A stretch of 15,579 nt of DNA from B13-G4 sp030606805 (GTDB lineage Bacteria > Desulfobacterota > Desulfobacteria > Desulfobacterales > ETH-SRB1): assembly GCA_030606805.1 (NCBI GenBank), contig JAUWFS010000059.1:1-15579 (forward strand), given 5' to 3'. The position numbers and the translations under genes are program-made. Below, piece by piece: positions 14,371 to 15,579 of this stretch. The number at the start of each line of letters is the position of its first letter. Positions within the stretch are counted from its first letter, which is position 1. The notes below the pieces were generated by a model, which was given only the letters and a program-made list of their open reading frames with translations, did not search any database and was not told the origin of the DNA.

Positions 14371-15207
14371 ATGAAGACAATTTTTGAAAAGGGTTATCTA
14401 TATACTGGAAAAAATAAGAGCATTGAGTGGGGCCATATAAGAAATGCTTCCCCAAAGGGTCTTATATTTGTTCCGCCACTGATAGGCGGTAAATTATCAC
14501 AACAGGTAATTTCCTTTCGCTGGTTAATTCGCAAGAAATATGACCTTATTTCTTTTAACTTTTCCGGACATGGAGGCTCATCAGATAAATTTTCACTTAA
14601 ATCTTCCAATCAGGATACCTTGCATATGCTTTTACATGTATTCAGGCTGAGCCAAAAAGAAAGTTTGCCTTTATACGGCATAGCTTCTTGTTATTCCGCG
14701 ATACCCATCCTGTATGCGGCTCACAGCCTAAAGGAACCTTTTAAAAGGCTGGTGCTGATAAATGCAATTTCAAAATTATGTCTTAAGTCAGTTATAAATT
14801 CTTTTTTTTCATATTACCGGGAGAAATTTTCGCCTCATAAAAGTCTTAGAAAAACAATAGAGGCGGTCAGCTATTACATGGACTTCCTGTTCCCGGGAAT
14901 TGAAAAAAATGAGAATTATTTTGGTGTATTAGAACGGAGGAGAACCAGCCTGTTTAGAATTGTATCAGAATTATTTACCTGGGAGCCTTTGCATGGTGTA
15001 TGTTTGGATAAAACTCCTGTTTTATGTCTTTATGCTCGTAAAGATAGAATTTTGGAAATTTTTGATACTGGTTTCAAAGTAAATTATGAGAATGATATTA
15101 AACGATTATGCCCACAGGTCACCTTCCATTCTTTGGATGTAGATCATTATTTTTCGCAGCCAATTGCACGAAATGAAGCATTAAAATTAATTATTTCATT
15201 TTTTTAA
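14371..15207 (+). CDS. Alpha/beta-hydrolase-fold protein, substrate unknown
   Basis: A 278-residue soluble protein with the alpha/beta-hydrolase layout: early strand GLIFVPPLIGG (30-40), SFNFSGHGGSS (61-71, oxyanion/DxxGxGxS-like region), nucleophile-elbow region GIASCYSAIPILYAA (103-117), a helical lid region (about 140-200), and late strand PVLCLYARKDRI with a candidate acid Asp225 and candidate His259 (DVDHYFSQP). Aligning the elbow with the usual GxSxG helix puts Ser106 at the nucleophile position, but the flanking glycines are replaced (Ile104, Tyr108). Activity and substrate are therefore uncertain. Possible roles include esterase, thioesterase or acyltransferase. The ATG at 14371 has a poor ribosome binding site, and no alternative start fits better. 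It appears to be a single-gene unit flanked by repeats. Confidence 0.8.
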   Translation: MKTIFEKGYLYTGKNKSIEWGHIRNASPKGLIFVPPLIGGKLSQQVISFRWLIRKKYDLISFNFSGHGGSSDKFSLKSSNQDTLHMLLHVFRLSQKESLPLYGIASCYSAIPILYAAHSLKEPFKRLVLINAISKLCLKSVINSFFSYYREKFSPHKSLRKTIEAVSYYMDFLFPGIEKNENYFGVLERRRTSLFRIVSELFTWEPLHGVCLDKTPVLCLYARKDRILEIFDTGFKVNYENDIKRLCPQVTFHSLDVDHYFSQPIARNEALKLIISFF

Positions 15208-15377
15208 TTGTATAGGAAATTATAAAATTACGCTTTCAATATTTTGCAGGCACCCGATTATGATACTTCGTTAAATCCATGCAAGGCATTGCGGGCAGGT
15301 TACGCAGATTTCACAGATTAAATTTCAAAAATATTTGAAACATACCTAAAAACTGCTCCAAATTCATGATTGACATT

Positions 15378-15425
15378 TTTCACTAATCTGTATTATACAG
15401 ATATGCATAATACAAATTAGTGAAA
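15378..15425. repeat. 19-bp inverted repeat with one mismatch
   Basis: tttcactaatctgtattat (15378-15396) faces ataatacaaattagtgaaa (15407-15425) across a 10-base loop. The right arm runs into the 5' end of the ATPase-like fragment at the window edge. The preceding stretch 15208-15377 holds no gene; it contains a short direct repeat (cgcagatttcacagatt, 15304-15320) of the kind found as degenerate intergenic repeats. Confidence 0.7.
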
Positions 15426-15579
15426 TACTCACCCGGAGATATACAACAGCTCTGTGAGGCCCTCTGGGAAGTAACCTTAGAAAAAGAAATCATAGGCCTG
15501 GACAAACTGAAAAACGCTCTTGAATTGTTATTTGCCAGGGAACAGAAATCCTACGAAAACTATATCAATCTTTTGACAA
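15420..15579 (+). CDS. C-terminal-like fragment of an AAA ATPase (partial; likely 5'-truncated)
   Basis: An open frame beginning right after the 15378-15425 inverted repeat and running off the right edge (53 codons seen from the GTG at 15420; an in-frame stop at 15408-15410 blocks extension). The translation (SPGDIQQLCEALWEVTLEKE, then IIGLDKLKNALELLFAREQK, then SYENYINLLT) resembles the region after the AAA module of COG1672-type ATPases. There, a pattern like YIQHLCxxLWE...AL...REexxxENLT precedes a winged helix. No Walker motifs precede it, and the GTG has no ribosome binding site, so it is probably a remnant whose 5' part was lost. Family assignment is from pattern memory on a short stretch, so only moderate confidence. 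Confidence 0.4.
   Translation, partial: MKYSPGDIQQLCEALWEVTLEKEIIGLDKLKNALELLFAREQKSYENYINLLT

Overview
This window is AT-rich bacterial chromosome. Gene content (a complete-looking run of type II secretion genes, a NIL-domain ferredoxin coupled to mnmA, DjlA) and the style of the dispersed short repeats suggest a Desulfobacterota (Deltaproteobacteria) genome, probably a sulfate-reducing Desulfobacterales relative. That assignment is inference from gene style, not from a marker gene.

Left two thirds (1-9061, minus strand): one long type II secretion system (T2SS) operon read right to left in the order gspF-G-H-I-J-K-L-M-C-D. gspD runs off the left edge. GspF is the inner-membrane platform; GspG/H/I/J/K are the major and minor pseudopilins; GspL/M are the assembly-platform partners; GspC links the inner membrane to the secretin; GspD is the outer-membrane secretin. 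gspE (the ATPase) and the prepilin peptidase are not in the window. Most junctions are overlapping or only a few bases long. The exception is gspM-gspC, which holds a perfect 19-bp inverted repeat. gspJ carries a 7-bp tandem repeat inside its prepilin leader.

Middle (9062-10356): a gene-poor stretch. It contains a promoter-like sequence and a small exported-protein gene with a strong ribosome binding site that looks frameshifted. It also has an 11-bp inverted repeat pair 107 bases apart, and a roughly 280-bp imperfect inverted repeat (arms of about 100 bp) that ends just before a djlA-type membrane J-protein gene.

Right third: djlA (plus strand) converges on a minus-strand operon that reads NIL-ferredoxin -> mnmA -> mtaB, with a good sigma70-type promoter (TTGACA-N17-TACAGT) and a GGAGG-GTG start. 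This groups two tRNA sulfur-insertion enzymes with an iron-sulfur protein of a family linked to sulfide assimilation, and is the most coherent functional story outside the T2SS. Beyond it lie a repeat element made of 7-bp units, an alpha/beta-hydrolase gene of unknown substrate, and at the right edge a fragment resembling the C-terminal part of an AAA ATPase (start missing, rest beyond the window) next to a 19-bp inverted repeat.

No tRNA, rRNA, CRISPR array or transposase gene was seen. No clearly new multi-gene system was found. The best leads are the sulfur/tRNA-thiolation operon, the dispersed heptad and inverted repeats, and the frameshifted small exported gene upstream of the secretion operon.
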